From Sva-07 sp963707515 (lineage in GTDB: Bacteria > Actinomycetota > Acidimicrobiia > Acidimicrobiales > Ilumatobacteraceae), in contig CAVPQI010000003.1 of NCBI GenBank assembly GCA_963707515.1, positions 558,001 to 622,000 of the forward strand: 64,000 bases of DNA. The letters are read 5' to 3'. The notes under the pieces were generated by a model. The model saw nothing but the letters and a program-made list of their open reading frames with translations. It was not told the DNA's origin and searched no databases. Of the stretch, positions 1 to 9,016 are shown piece by piece. Each line of letters starts with the position of its first letter. Position 1 is the stretch's first letter. The position numbers were made by a program, and so were the translations under genes.

Positions 1-587
1 TCAGGCTCGCTCCGCCGAGGAAGTCGGGGGTCGGGATGTGGGTGTCGGCCGGGATGGCCACGGTCGCCGTCGACGTGGCGGCCGGATCCTTGAACCTGTA
101 CTGCACGAGCCAGCTGGCCAACGCCTTGGCGGGCGCGTTGAGCAACAAGCTGGTGATCAGGATCGGGAGGGCGAGCTTCACCTGGCCGAGCGCCGGGAGC
201 ATGGCCCACGCCATGCCGGCCGCCGAGCCCGCAGCGAACGCGGCGACGATGACCACGGGTCCAGGGCCGGGGAGATGGATCGCGGTGAGGGTCGCCGCCA
301 ACCCGCCGAGCACCATCTGACCCTCGGCCCCGAGGTTGATGATCCCCATGCGGAACGGGATCGAGATCGCCAGCGCCATTCCGACGATCGGGATCGGCGC
401 GGTTGACGACCGTCTTCGGGCCCGAACCCGACGTTGCTCCGTTCCACATCTCGGCGTAGGCGCTGAGCGGGTTCGTGCCGGACACGAGGATGATCAGGCC
501 GACGACGACGAACGCGACGACCAGCGAGGACGTCAGCGGGCTCGTCGCCGCGTCGACGGCGCGGGTGCGCAGGGTCCGCTCAGACAC
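1..587 (-). CDS. Nucleoside/sugar ABC transporter permease, partial and frame-disrupted
   Basis: Inner-membrane permease of a BMP-type (nucleoside/simple sugar) ABC importer. The GTG start at 587 overlaps the ATPase stop by 8 bases (GTGTCTGA). The N-terminus SERTLRTRAVDAATSP leads into a membrane helix. Further on, the motif NLGAEGQMVLGG, typical of BPD_transp_2 permeases, is read in another frame, so one indel lies near position 400. The gene runs off the window at base 1 with no stop seen. The family and position after the ATPase support the call; a second permease is expected outside the window. The frame break is either a sequence error or a real mutation. Confidence 0.72.
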   Translation of the reverse strand, partial: MSERTLRTRAVDAATSPLTSSLVVAFVVVGLIILVSGTNPLSAYAEMWNGATSGSGPKTVVNRADPDRRNGAGDLDPVPHGDHQPRGRGSDGARRVGGDPHRDPSPRPWTRGHRRRVRCGLGGRHGVGHAPGARPGEARPPDPDHQLVAQRARQGVGQLARAVQVQGSGRHVDGDRGHPGRHPHPDPRLPRRSEP

Positions 588-2113
588 CGGCGACCTCGGA
601 CCCGAGCGCTCCGGTCATGTACAGCCCGATCTCGGCCTCGTCGGTCGTGTGCGGGTCGAGCTCGGCGACGATGCGGCCGCCGAACATCACGACGACACGC
701 GCTCGCCAGCGCCAGGATCTCCCACAGCTCGGTCGAGACCAGGACGATCGCCCGACCGGCGTCGCGCTGTTCGACGATGCGGCCGTGGATGAACTCGATG
801 GCACCGACGTCGACGCCACGCGTCGGTTGTTCGACGACGAGCAGGGGGGTGTCGTGGGTCATCTCACGCGCCACGACGACCTTTTGCAGGTTGCCGCCCG
901 ACAGCTGACGGACGTGCTGGTCGGGGCCGGACACCTTGATGTCGAAGGCGTCGATCAGCTCGGCGGGCGTGACGGTCGATCGCCGGCCGCCGCAACCATC
1001 GACGGCGTTGGAACCGCTGGTGACCACTGGTAGCCCATGAGCAGGTTCTCGGCCGCCGACGCGCCGCCGGCGGAACCGACGCGCTGGCGGTCCTCGGGCA
1101 CGTACGACACGCCGGCGTCACGGCGGACCGCGCACGTCGAGGGGACCGAGGTCGGTGTCGCCCAGACGGATCGTGCCGTTGGTCGCTCGACGTAGTCCGA
1201 TCAGGGCCTCGACCAGCTCGTTCTGCCCGCTGCCGGTCACGCCGGCGATGCCGACGATCTCGCCCGCGTCGACGTGCAGCGACACGTCGTGCGACACGAC
1301 GGACGCCGGAGGCGTCGTCGACGTCGAGGCGCTCGACGGTGAGCACCCGGGCGCCGGCGACGTGCTCGTGGTGGCGCCGCGCCGATGTCGATGTCGCGCC
1401 CGGTCATCGCGACCGACAGCTCGACTGGGGTCGTGTCGGCGACGAGGTGCTACTCGACCACGCGACCGCGACGCAGCACGGTGACCCGGTCGCTGGTGGC
1501 CATCACCTCGTTGAGCTTGTGCGTGATGAAGACGATCGTGTGGCCGGATGTCGCGGAGCTGCTCGATCACCTCGAACAGTGCGTCACGCTCCTGCGGCGT
1601 GAGCACTGCCGTCGGCTCGTCGAGGATCAGCACCCGAGCGTCCGGTAGAGCACCTTGAGGATCTCGACTCGCTGCAGCGCACCGACGCCGAGGTCCTCGA
1701 TGCGGGCCCCGACGTCGACGCCGAGTCCGAACCGGTCGGCGAGTTCGGCGACCCGCGCCCGAGCGGCGGTGCGGTCGATGAACAGCCCGCGCCGTGGCTC
1801 GGCGCCGTACACCACGTTCTCGGCGACGGTCATCGTCGGGAACAGCTGGAACGCCTGGTGCACCATGCCCAGACCGTGGTGGATCGCGTCGAGCGGTGAA
1901 CGGAAGTGGACGGGCTCGCCCCGGACGAGGATCTCTCCCTCGTCCGGGGTCGACGAGCCCGTAGAGGATCGACATCAGCGTCGATTTGCCCGCGCCGTTC
2001 TCACCCACGATGGCGTGGACCTCACCCGCGTACACCTCGAGGTCGATCGCCTCGTTGGCGACGACCCCGGGGTAGCGCTTGGTGATCGAACGGAGCTCGA
2101 GCTCGACGGACAT
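580..2113 (-). pseudogene. Double-domain nucleoside/sugar ABC transporter ATPase, many frameshifts
   Basis: This would power the importer fed by the BMP lipoprotein upstream. It starts at ATG 2113, 29 bases after the lipoprotein stop. Pieces in all three frames, in order, give a complete RbsA/NupA-like protein: Walker A GENGAGKST, an MVHQAFQLFPTMTVAEN segment, Walker B VLILDEPTA, then a second domain with GVTGSGQNELVEALIG, the signature LSGGNLQKVVVARE, VEQPTRGVDVGA and the end TGALGSEVAGV. At least seven frame changes occur, near 1945, 1645, 1545, 1310, 1125, 1020 and 700, plus an in-frame TAG at 1450-1452. Residues between breaks stay family-like, so dense sequencing errors are as likely as true decay. 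Confidence 0.75.
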
Positions 2114-2142
2114 CGAACCGCAGTCTGACCGAACGTGCCGAC

Positions 2143-3267
2143 TCAGCCCGCCGTCAGCGGATCGGGGATCTCGAGGTCGCCCGCCACGATCTCGTCGTGT
2201 GCTGCTTGCACCAGCTCGATGACCTCGGGATGGTCGGCGATGACGCAGCCGCTGTCGGCGACGTCGTCGCTGAGGGCGATCACGCCCATCGCGCCTTCGG
2301 CGAGGCCGAACGAGACGACCGACTCGGCCGTGCCGGCGAGCACGGCATCGACCAACTGTTCGACGACGGTGTCGACGAGCTTGAGGTTGTTGTCGACGAC
2401 CTGACCCGGCGCGGCCGGGCACTCGTTGATGTCGACGCCGTAGGCGAAGAACCCCTTGTCGGCGGCCGCCTCGAAGACACCGCCGTTCGAGCCGGAGCCG
2501 ACCGCGAAGACGTGGTCGACGTTCTGGGCGGCGAGCGCCAGCGCCTGCTCCTTGGCGCGAGCCGGGTCGGTGAACGGGCTCTCACCACCGATGAAGAGCT
2601 GGGTGTCGGTGATGTCAGGGTTCACCGACTGGGCGCCGAGGGCGAAGCTGTCGCTGTAGCGATGGATGAACGGGATGTCGAGCGCACCGACGGAGCCGAC
2701 CTTGCCGCTCTCGCTGAGCGAGCCAGCCATGATGCCGAGCAGGTAGGCGCTCTCGTACTCGCGGAACACGCCGCAGTGGAGGTTGGCGGGCGGGGCCTCG
2801 GGGCAGGCGTCGATCAGGATGAACTCCTGGTCGGGCGTCGAGGTCGCGAATTCCAGGGCCAGGTCGGTGAAGTCGAACGTGTTCATGATGATCACGTCCG
2901 GCGCCTCCTCGATCGCTGCCTCGAGGTTGGCCCGGCGGCTGTTCAGGTCGGTCGACTCGAACATCTTGGCTTCGCCGCCGTGGGTCTCGGCGGCGGCTTC
3001 GGTGCCCTGCCAGCCGAGCTCGAGGAACGGGTTGCCACCGATCGGCGTCGGCGGCAGGTAGATCAACGTGCCGCCCTCGCCATCGTCGGCGCCATCGTCG
3101 GCGGTGTCGTCGGCGGCCGTCGTGCCGTTGTCGACGGTCGAGCCGTCGCTGCCGCCGTCGGCGGTGTCGCTGCTGTCGTCGTCGGACCCGCAGCCGGCGG
3201 CCACGAGGCCGGCGACGAGGACCAGGCCGCCGAGCGCCCTGACCTTGCGGTTGGTGGTGATGTTCAT
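2143..3267 (-). CDS. BMP family ABC transporter substrate-binding lipoprotein
   Basis: A 374-residue extracytoplasmic binding protein of the BMP/PnrA family, whose characterised members bind purine nucleosides. The N-terminus has a lipoprotein signal with lipobox LVAAGC, followed by an Asp/Ser/Thr-rich linker to about residue 55 and then the periplasmic-binding fold (GTLIYLPPTPIGGNPF, DVIIMNTFDFTDLALEF, VFAVGSGSNGGVFEAA). Its ATG overlaps the stop of the isomerase gene upstream as ATGA, so the two are probably translationally coupled. The ATPase and permease follow. The substrate is inferred to be a nucleoside because a nucleoside phosphorylase lies in the divergent arm. The protein is intact, unlike the transporter genes after it. 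Confidence 0.9.
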   Translation of the reverse strand: MNITTNRKVRALGGLVLVAGLVAAGCGSDDDSSDTADGGSDGSTVDNGTTAADDTADDGADDGEGGTLIYLPPTPIGGNPFLELGWQGTEAAAETHGGEAKMFESTDLNSRRANLEAAIEEAPDVIIMNTFDFTDLALEFATSTPDQEFILIDACPEAPPANLHCGVFREYESAYLLGIMAGSLSESGKVGSVGALDIPFIHRYSDSFALGAQSVNPDITDTQLFIGGESPFTDPARAKEQALALAAQNVDHVFAVGSGSNGGVFEAAADKGFFAYGVDINECPAAPGQVVDNNLKLVDTVVEQLVDAVLAGTAESVVSFGLAEGAMGVIALSDDVADSGCVIADHPEVIELVQAAHDEIVAGDLEIPDPLTAG

Positions 3268-4382
3268 CGCTGCTCCTGTGAGGTTGTCGAATCGCCGCTC
3301 AACTGATCGACGACGTGTTCTGGGGGGAGACCGTCGACGGCTTCCCGGACCGTCTGGCCTGCGCCGAAGCGCACGACCCGCGTGTCGGTGACGAGCGCGT
3401 CGATGAGCTCGACTGGCGTCACGTCGAACGCGGGGTTGATGGCACTGGTACCGGGAGGGCACAGCGCCACACCACGGATCTCGACGACTTCGTCGGCGCC
3501 ACGATCCTCGATCTCGATGTCGGCGCCGCTCGCCGTGTCGACGTCGACGGTCGACTCGGGCGCGACGATGACGAACGGGATCCGTGCGTGCTGGGCGGCC
3601 AGCGCCAGCGCGAACGTCCCGACCTTGTTGGCGGTGTCGCCGTTGGCGGCGATCCGATCGGCGCCGGCGACGACCGCGTCAGCGAACCCCCGGGCGAGCA
3701 GCGAGGCGGCCGCCGAGTCGACGACCAGGCGGTGCGGCGCGCCCATGCGGGCGAGCTCCCAGGTGGTGAGACGACCGCCCTGCAGCAGCGGTCGTGTCTC
3801 GAGCGGGATCGCCTCGGCGAGCTTGCCGCGCTCGTGGAGGGTCTGGATCACCGCCAGCGCCGTGCCGCGCTCGACGGCCGCCAGGCCGCCGGTGTTGCAG
3901 ATCGTCATCACCCGCAGCGGTCGGTCGCCACAGAGCTCGAGGAGCAGGTCGGCGCCCTGCTCACCCATCGCCGTCGATGCCGCCAGCTCCTCGGCCCGGA
4001 TCTCGTGGGCGGCTGCCAGCGCAGCGTCTGCCGAGGTCGCCGCCGCAGCGGTGCGGGCGACCATGCGCGCCAGGTTGACCGCGGTGGGCCGAGCATTCGC
4101 CAGCCGGTCGACGTCATCGGCGAATGCGGCCGGCGCCGAGACCGGATCGTTGGCGATCGCCGCCAACGCGACGCCGTAGGCGCCGGCGACGCCGATCGCG
4201 GGGGCGCCGCGAACCGCGAGGCGCTTGATGGCGTCGACCACGGAATCGACGGTCGTGCAGCGCAGTGTGACCGTCTCGTGGGGGAGCAACGTCTGGTCGA
4301 TCAGCTCGAGCGCTCCGTCGGCCCAGACGATGGTCGGTGCGGTGAGCGAAGCGCCTTGGGGGGCCGAGTTGTCAGACAACAT
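3264..4382 (-). CDS. MtnA-type aldose-1-phosphate isomerase
   Basis: A 372-residue protein of the MtnA / eIF2B-like family, which converts 5-methylthioribose-1-phosphate, or related ribose-1-phosphates, to the ribulose-1-phosphate. Hallmarks are VRGAPAIGVAGAYG (58-70), the catalytic Cys in ICNTGG (C162), RPLLQGGRLTTWE (197-209) and the catalytic Asp in GADRIAANGDTANKVG (D242); these match Cys160/Asp240 of Bacillus MtnA. No MtnK kinase is nearby; a nucleoside phosphorylase in the divergent operon could supply the 1-phosphate instead. The ATG at 4382 lies 8 bases after a TAGTGT box, which suggests a leaderless message. The palindromic operator begins in the start codon. The physiological substrate (methylthio-, deoxy- or plain ribose-1-phosphate) is not settled. 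Confidence 0.85.
   Translation of the reverse strand: MLSDNSAPQGASLTAPTIVWADGALELIDQTLLPHETVTLRCTTVDSVVDAIKRLAVRGAPAIGVAGAYGVALAAIANDPVSAPAAFADDVDRLANARPTAVNLARMVARTAAAATSADAALAAAHEIRAEELAASTAMGEQGADLLLELCGDRPLRVMTICNTGGLAAVERGTALAVIQTLHERGKLAEAIPLETRPLLQGGRLTTWELARMGAPHRLVVDSAAASLLARGFADAVVAGADRIAANGDTANKVGTFALALAAQHARIPFVIVAPESTVDVDTASGADIEIEDRGADEVVEIRGVALCPPGTSAINPAFDVTPVELIDALVTDTRVVRFGAGQTVREAVDGLPPEHVVDQLSGDSTTSQEQR
4368..4380. promoter_or_regulatory. GntR operator copy 1 (perfect palindrome)
   Basis: GTTGTCAGACAAC is a perfect inverted repeat of 6-base arms around one central base. The identical 13-mer occurs at 5225-5237. It covers the start codon and presumed transcription start of the isomerase operon, where a bound repressor would block initiation. 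The adjacent GntR/HutC gene is the obvious ligand; binding is inferred. Confidence 0.75.
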
Positions 4383-4390
4383 TCGGGCGG

Positions 4391-4396
4391 ACACTA
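4391..4396 (-). promoter_or_regulatory. -10 box of isomerase operon promoter
   Basis: TAGTGT on the minus strand lies 8 bases upstream of the ATG at 4382, placing the transcript start at or next to the A of the start codon. A -35 element is weak (TTCGGC-like, 17 bases upstream). Confidence 0.5.
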
Positions 4397-4432
4397 GCAC
4401 CAACGCCGTTGCCGCCGAATCGCCGCCTCAGG

Positions 4433-5179
4433 TCACCGCACGCGGACGATGCTGAACTGGAATCGTCCCTCGATGAACCACGTCTTCGAGAAGGCGACGC
4501 CCAGGTTGGCCTCGTCGAAGTGCGCCTGCTCGAGCAGCACGTAGGGCGTGCGCTCCGTGCGGCCGGCCCAGCTGACCTCGGCCCCCGCCGAGGCGTGGAT
4601 GTTGGCGATCGACGAGCGCACGACCACACCGTGGGTCTCGAGCAGCACGAACATCGACCCGTCGACCGAGCGCACGTCGAAGTCGTCACCGAGCACCGCC
4701 AGCGGGATCGCGTCGTGGGAGTAGGCGACGACCTCGCCGTCGGCGAAGATCTCGCGCTGCATGAACACGATGGGGGTCCCGAGGCCCACGCCGAGGGCGC
4801 TCGACTCCTCCTCGGTGGCCTCGCGGATGGCGATCGATCGGAACGTGCTGCTCGGCTCACGGCCCATGCGCACGATCGTCTGGGAGATCGACTCGAGGCG
4901 TTGCAGGTCTGCCGAGACGACCTGGCCGGCGGCGGTCACGAACGTCCCGACGCCGTGGCTGGTCATCGTCAGGCCCTGCCGATCGAGGGCGTGCAGCGCA
5001 GTGCGCACCGTTGCCCGCGACACGCCGTAGTGCTCGGCCAACTCGTACTCCGTCGGCAGCTTCTCGTTGACCGCCCACTCGCCTTGGTCCACGCGGTTGC
5101 GCAGGTCGTCGGCGACGTGTTCCGACAGCTTGCCGTGGCGCCGACGGTCGGCCTTGGCCGCGCTCGGATTCCCCTCCAT
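4433..5179 (-). CDS. GntR family (HutC subfamily) transcriptional regulator
   Basis: A 248-residue repressor-type protein. The N-terminal winged helix-turn-helix is seen at about 20-85 (KLPTEYELAEHYGVSRATVR). A UTRA ligand-binding domain follows at about 95-245, ending in WFIEGRFQFSIVRVR. HutC-type proteins typically respond to a small metabolite of the pathway they control. The gene is transcribed with the isomerase and transporter genes (50 bases to the next start) and diverges from the dehydrogenase operon. Identical palindromes at both promoters make it the likely controller of the whole locus. A TAGATT box 8 bases before the ATG suggests a leaderless transcript of its own. Confidence 0.9.
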   Translation of the reverse strand: MEGNPSAAKADRRRHGKLSEHVADDLRNRVDQGEWAVNEKLPTEYELAEHYGVSRATVRTALHALDRQGLTMTSHGVGTFVTAAGQVVSADLQRLESISQTIVRMGREPSSTFRSIAIREATEEESSALGVGLGTPIVFMQREIFADGEVVAYSHDAIPLAVLGDDFDVRSVDGSMFVLLETHGVVVRSSIANIHASAGAEVSWAGRTERTPYVLLEQAHFDEANLGVAFSKTWFIEGRFQFSIVRVR

Positions 5180-5187
5180 CGGCGGTC

Positions 5188-5193
5188 AATCTA
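5188..5193 (-). promoter_or_regulatory. -10 box of the GntR gene
   Basis: TAGATT on the minus strand is separated by 8 bases from the regulator ATG. The geometry fits a leaderless actinobacterial promoter. It is back to back with the rightward promoter at 5199-5227. Confidence 0.45.
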
Positions 5194-5198
5194 GCTGT

Positions 5199-5227
5199 TT
5201 GACCGTTGTCCAGTTCGTGGTTACGTT
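5199..5227 (+). promoter_or_regulatory. Promoter of the dehydrogenase/aldolase operon
   Basis: A -35 TTGACC (5199-5204), a 17-base spacer and a -10 TACGTT (5222-5227) form a good housekeeping-type promoter. The GntR palindrome at 5225-5237 overlaps the end of the -10 and the expected start site, the classic position for repression. Confidence 0.65.
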
Positions 5228-5237
5228 GTCAGACAAC
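5225..5237. promoter_or_regulatory. GntR operator copy 2 (perfect palindrome)
   Basis: An identical copy of GTTGTCAGACAAC. A half site GTTGTC also occurs 20 bases upstream at 5205-5210, inside the promoter spacer, which could help a second dimer bind. No third perfect copy was noticed in the window. Confidence 0.75.
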
Positions 5238-5291
5238 ATGGGTCCCGTCGGATCCGTTGCGACCGCGCCCGAGTGCGCACAGGAGGGCTAC

Positions 5292-6032
5292 GTGATCGAG
5301 ATCGACCTTGGCGGCCAGGTCGTCGTCGTGACCGGCGCCGCCAAGGGCATCGGCGCCGGCATTGCCGACCGGTTCGCTGCCGCCGGCGCAACGCTCGTGC
5401 TGCAGTACCGCAGCGAGCCGCCGGCATCATTCGACGGCGATCATCTCCCGATCCAGCTCGACCTCGTCGACGACGGTGCGCCTGCGGCGCTCGTCGATGC
5501 CGCGTTGTCACACTTCGGCCGGGTCGACGCCGTCGTCAACAACGCGGCCGTGCAGACCCACGCCGAGCTCGTCGACATGACCGCGGACGAGTGGGCGCAG
5601 ATGATGGACACCAACGTCACCGCCTGCCATCGGATCACCCAGGAGTTCGCCCGACACGCGATCGGTCGCGGCGGTGGCGGCTCGGTCGTGCACATCGCGT
5701 CGATCGAAGGCACGCAGCCGGCGATCGGCCACGGTCACTACGGCATCTCCAAGGCGGCGCTGTTGATGCACACCAAGGTCGCCGCGCTCGAGCTCGGCCG
5801 CCACGGGATCCGGGTCAACGCCGTGTCGCCCGGCCTCGTCGACCGCGCCGGGCTCGCCGACGACTGGCCTGAAGGCGTCGGACGGTGGCTGGACAAGGTG
5901 CCACTCGGCCGGCTCGGAGCGGCGAGCGACATCGGCAACGCCTGCGTCTTCCTCTGTTCGCCGATGGCGCAGTGGATCAGCGGTGCCAACCTGGTGGTCG
6001 ACGGCGGCATCTCCGCCCGCTCGACCTGGTGA
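5292..6032 (+). CDS. Short-chain dehydrogenase/reductase (SDR) 1
   Basis: A 246-residue classical SDR, an NAD(P)-dependent oxidoreductase of sugars or small alcohols. The cofactor loop TGAAKGIG is near residue 14, NNAA follows, and the catalytic Tyr/Lys are in YGISK with the Ser in HIASIEG. The GTG at 5292 is chosen because AGGAGG lies 6 bases upstream; an in-frame ATG at 5238, directly after the operator, would add 18 residues. It is the first gene of the rightward operon, followed 32 bases later by a second SDR. Its substrate is unknown; context suggests a sugar, sugar phosphate or aldehyde from nucleoside breakdown. Confidence 0.85.
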   Translation: MIEIDLGGQVVVVTGAAKGIGAGIADRFAAAGATLVLQYRSEPPASFDGDHLPIQLDLVDDGAPAALVDAALSHFGRVDAVVNNAAVQTHAELVDMTADEWAQMMDTNVTACHRITQEFARHAIGRGGGGSVVHIASIEGTQPAIGHGHYGISKAALLMHTKVAALELGRHGIRVNAVSPGLVDRAGLADDWPEGVGRWLDKVPLGRLGAASDIGNACVFLCSPMAQWISGANLVVDGGISARSTW

Positions 6033-6064
6033 CCCCGGCGGATCGATCGAAAGGACGACGTCAC

Positions 6065-6838
6065 ATGCAACTCCAGGATCGGGTCTTCATCGTCACCGGC
6101 GCCGCCGGTGGCATGGGCGGGGGGATCACGGAGGTGCTCCTCGACCAGGGTGCCTCCGTCGTCATGACCGACGTCGACGGGCCGCGGCTCGAGACCGCCC
6201 AACAGCGCCTCGATGCCGACGGGACACGCACCGTCGCCGTCACTGCGGACCTGCGCGACGAGGCTACACCGGCGACGACCGTCGGGGCCGCGGTCGACCG
6301 CTTCGGACGACTCGACGGGCTCGTCAACAACGCCGGGGTGATCGAGATGGATGCCGCCTTCGATGCCACCCCCGCGGCCTGGAGCGATCATCTCGCGGTC
6401 AACCTCACGGCCCCGTTCGCGATGGCCAAGGCGGTCGGCTCGCACCTCCGCGAGCACGGCGGCGGTCGCATCGTCAACGTGTCGTCCAACTGCGGCAAGG
6501 TCGGCTACCAGAACATGGCGGCCTACAACGCCTCGAAGGCCGGCGTGATCAGCCTCACCCGCTCGCTCGCTGCCGAATGGGCGCCGTTCGGCATCAACGT
6601 CAACGCTGTGTGCCCCGGCGCCGTCGACACGCCGATGCTGCAGTACTGCGCCGACTGGATGGCGCCGGGCATCGGCATCCCACCGTCGGAGGTGCTCGAC
6701 GGGATGAAGGTCGAACAGCTCGGCCGTCGCATCCAGCCGGTGGAGGTCGGGCGGGTGATCGCGTTCTTGCTGTCCGATGCAGCGGCGATCATCCGTGGGC
6801 AGTCGATCAGCGTCGACGGTGGCGACTCGCCGTACTGA
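6065..6838 (+). CDS. Short-chain dehydrogenase/reductase (SDR) 2
   Basis: A 257-residue classical SDR with TGAAGGMG at the nucleotide site, NNAG at about 87-90, Ser in VNVSSNCG and the catalytic pair in YNASK. GAAAGGA precedes the ATG as a ribosome site. It lies second in the operon between SDR 1 and the aldolase fusion. It is only moderately similar to SDR 1, so a distinct step is likely. Two free SDRs plus a fused one imply more than one oxidation in the pathway. The substrate cannot be read from the sequence. Confidence 0.85.
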   Translation: MQLQDRVFIVTGAAGGMGGGITEVLLDQGASVVMTDVDGPRLETAQQRLDADGTRTVAVTADLRDEATPATTVGAAVDRFGRLDGLVNNAGVIEMDAAFDATPAAWSDHLAVNLTAPFAMAKAVGSHLREHGGGRIVNVSSNCGKVGYQNMAAYNASKAGVISLTRSLAAEWAPFGINVNAVCPGAVDTPMLQYCADWMAPGIGIPPSEVLDGMKVEQLGRRIQPVEVGRVIAFLLSDAAAIIRGQSISVDGGDSPY

Positions 6839-6866
6839 TGCACGTGGACCGGACGATCGCACACCG

Positions 6867-8861
6867 ATGGGTGACCTGCTGATGGCCGCCCCATGGGACC
6901 CCGCGGCGCGGCCCGCCGACGCCGACGAGCTCGATCAGCTGGTGCGCGGCGTCGCGGTTGCTCGGCGCCGACCCGTCGCTCGTACTCCACGGAGGCGGGA
7001 ACACCTCGGTGAAGGCTCCGTGGCTCGACATCACCGGCGACGTCGTCGACGCGATCTACGTCAAGGGCTCGGGGTGGGACCTGGCGACCATCGAACGCCC
7101 CGGGTTCGCCCCGATGCCGCTCGCCCGGTTGCGGGCGCTGGTCGAGCTCGATGCCTTGTCCGATCCCGACATGATGCGCGAGCTCTCCGCCGCCCGCCTC
7201 GATCCCGGTGCCCCGCAGCCGTCGGTGGAGGCGCTGCTCCACGCCCTGTTGCCGCAACGGGCGGTCCTGCACAGCCACGCCGACCTGGTGTTGACGATCT
7301 GCAACGTGCCAAACGGCACCGAGCTCGCACGCGACGTGTTCGGCAGCGACGTCGTCTACGTCCCGTACGTGATGCCGGGCTTCGACCTCGCCCGGGCGGT
7401 GCGCGACGCCTGGCGGGAACACGCCGACGAGCACACGATCGGCCTGGTGCTGCTCGGCCACGGTCTCTTCACGATGGGTGACACCTGTGCCGAGGCCTAC
7501 GAGCGGCACCTGGCGCTGATCGATCGCGCCGCCGCGCACGTCGCCTCGCTGCCGCCCGCGGTGCGTGCGCGCCGCGGCCGAAGCGCCCCACGTCTGTGCC
7601 GCCGACCTCGCCGAGTTGCGCCGGCAGATGTCGCTCGCCGCCGGCCGACCACTCGTCGTCACCCGCCACACCGACGAGTCGGTGATGCGCTTCGTCGGTC
7701 GTGACGACCTCGCCGACCTCGCCACCCGCGGTCCGGTCACGCCCGATCACGTCATCCGCACCAAGCGGGTGCCGCTCGTGGGACGTGACGTCGAGCGCTT
7801 CGTGACCGACTACGCGGCCTACTACGCAGCGCACGAGTCGCGATCGGCCGAACCGATCACGATGCTCGACCCGGCACCTCGCGTCGTCCTCGACGCCGAG
7901 CTCGGGATGCTCGCGGTAGGGCCGCAGGCCAAGGACGCCGTCGATCGCCGCCGACATCTACCACCACACGATCGACGTCATCTCGACGTGTGAGGACCGC
8001 CTCGGTGGTTGGGCGCCGTTGTCGCCGGAACACCTCTTCGATCTCGAGTACTGGGACCTCGAACAGGCGAAGTTGCGGCGCGCGGGCGACCCCCGCCCGC
8101 CTTCGCCGGTCAGGTCGCCGTCGTCACCGGTGCGGCCTCCGGCATCGGTCGGGCGTGCGCCGCGGCGCTGCTCGCCCAGGGGGCAGCGGTGATCGGCCTC
8201 GACCGCTCGGCGGAGGTCGCCGACGACGTTCGCCGGTCCGGCATGGCTGGGCGTGCCCGTCGAGTTGACCGACCCGTCGGCACACGAGGCGGCGATCGAC
8301 GCCGGCGTCGGGCGCTTCGGCGGCGTCGACATCGCCGTGCTCGCCGCCGGCATCTTCGGCGCCAGCGCGACGATCGGCGAACTGCCCGAGGCGGAGTGGA
8401 GCCACGTGCTCGACGGTCAACCTCCAGGCGGTGTCCACCGGCCTGAGGTTGCTCCATCCCCTCCTGTCGCGCTCGCCGGTCGGCGGTCGGGTGGCGCTCA
8501 TCGGATCGAAGAACGTGCCTCGCTCCCGGCACCGGTGCCGCCGCGTACTCCTCGTCGAAGGCCGCGGTGACCCAGCTCGGCCGCGTGGCGGCGCTCGAGT
8601 GGGCGGCCGACGGGATCCGCGTCAACACCGTCCATCCCGATGCCGTGTTCGACACCGGACTCTGGACCGACGAGCTGCGTGGCCCAGCGCGCCGACAAGT
8701 ACGGACTGACCGTCGAGCAGTACAAGACGCGCAACCTGCTCGGTACCGAGGTCACCTCGGCGCTGGTCGCCGACACGGTCGTGCAACTCCTCGGGCCGGC
8801 GTTCGCGGCGACGACCGGCGCCCAGATCGCTGTCGACGGTGGCAGCGACCGCACCATCTGA
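6867..8861 (+). pseudogene. Class II aldolase / short-chain dehydrogenase fusion, many frameshifts
   Basis: About 665 codons, the length expected for the bifunctional rhamnulose-1-phosphate aldolase/dehydrogenase family. The aldolase half has zinc-site motifs VLHSHADLVL and GHGLFTMGD. The C-terminal SDR half has VVTGAASGIG, SSSKAAVTQLG and the end TTGAQIAVDGGSD. These enzymes split a ketose-1-phosphate to DHAP and an aldehyde, and the SDR part can oxidise the aldehyde. Reading it needs about eight frame changes, near 6950, 7565, 7940, 8095, 8240, 8420, 8525 and 8685. The intact motifs between breaks suggest sequence errors or very recent inactivation. It starts at ATG 6867 (or 6882). It follows SDR 2 and precedes the phosphorylase. 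Confidence 0.78.
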
Positions 8862-8899
8862 TTCCGCTCGCCCATCGACATCGCCCGATCACACGCACC

Positions 8900-9008
8900 G
8901 CACCCGCACCGCCATCCCGCCCGCACCCGCCCGCCATCCCGCTCGCACCCGCCCGCCACCCCGCTCGCACCCGCCCGCCATCCCGCTCGCACCCGCCCGC
9001 CATCCCGG
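8900..9008. repeat. 22-base tandem repeat, about 5 copies
   Basis: The unit begins GCACCCGCCCGCCATCCCGC and recurs at 8923, 8945, 8967 and 8989, with a diverged copy at 8900. It fills the gap between the aldolase fusion and the phosphorylase. The last copy runs into the phosphorylase ribosome site GGAGGA. C-rich on the plus strand. Confidence 0.85.
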
Positions 9009-9016
9009 AGGACCCG

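Noticed and set aside
5238..5291. Translation of SDR 1 from ATG 5238
   Set aside because: AGGAGG before GTG 5292 and the family N-terminus favour the later start; the upstream part holds the transcription start region.
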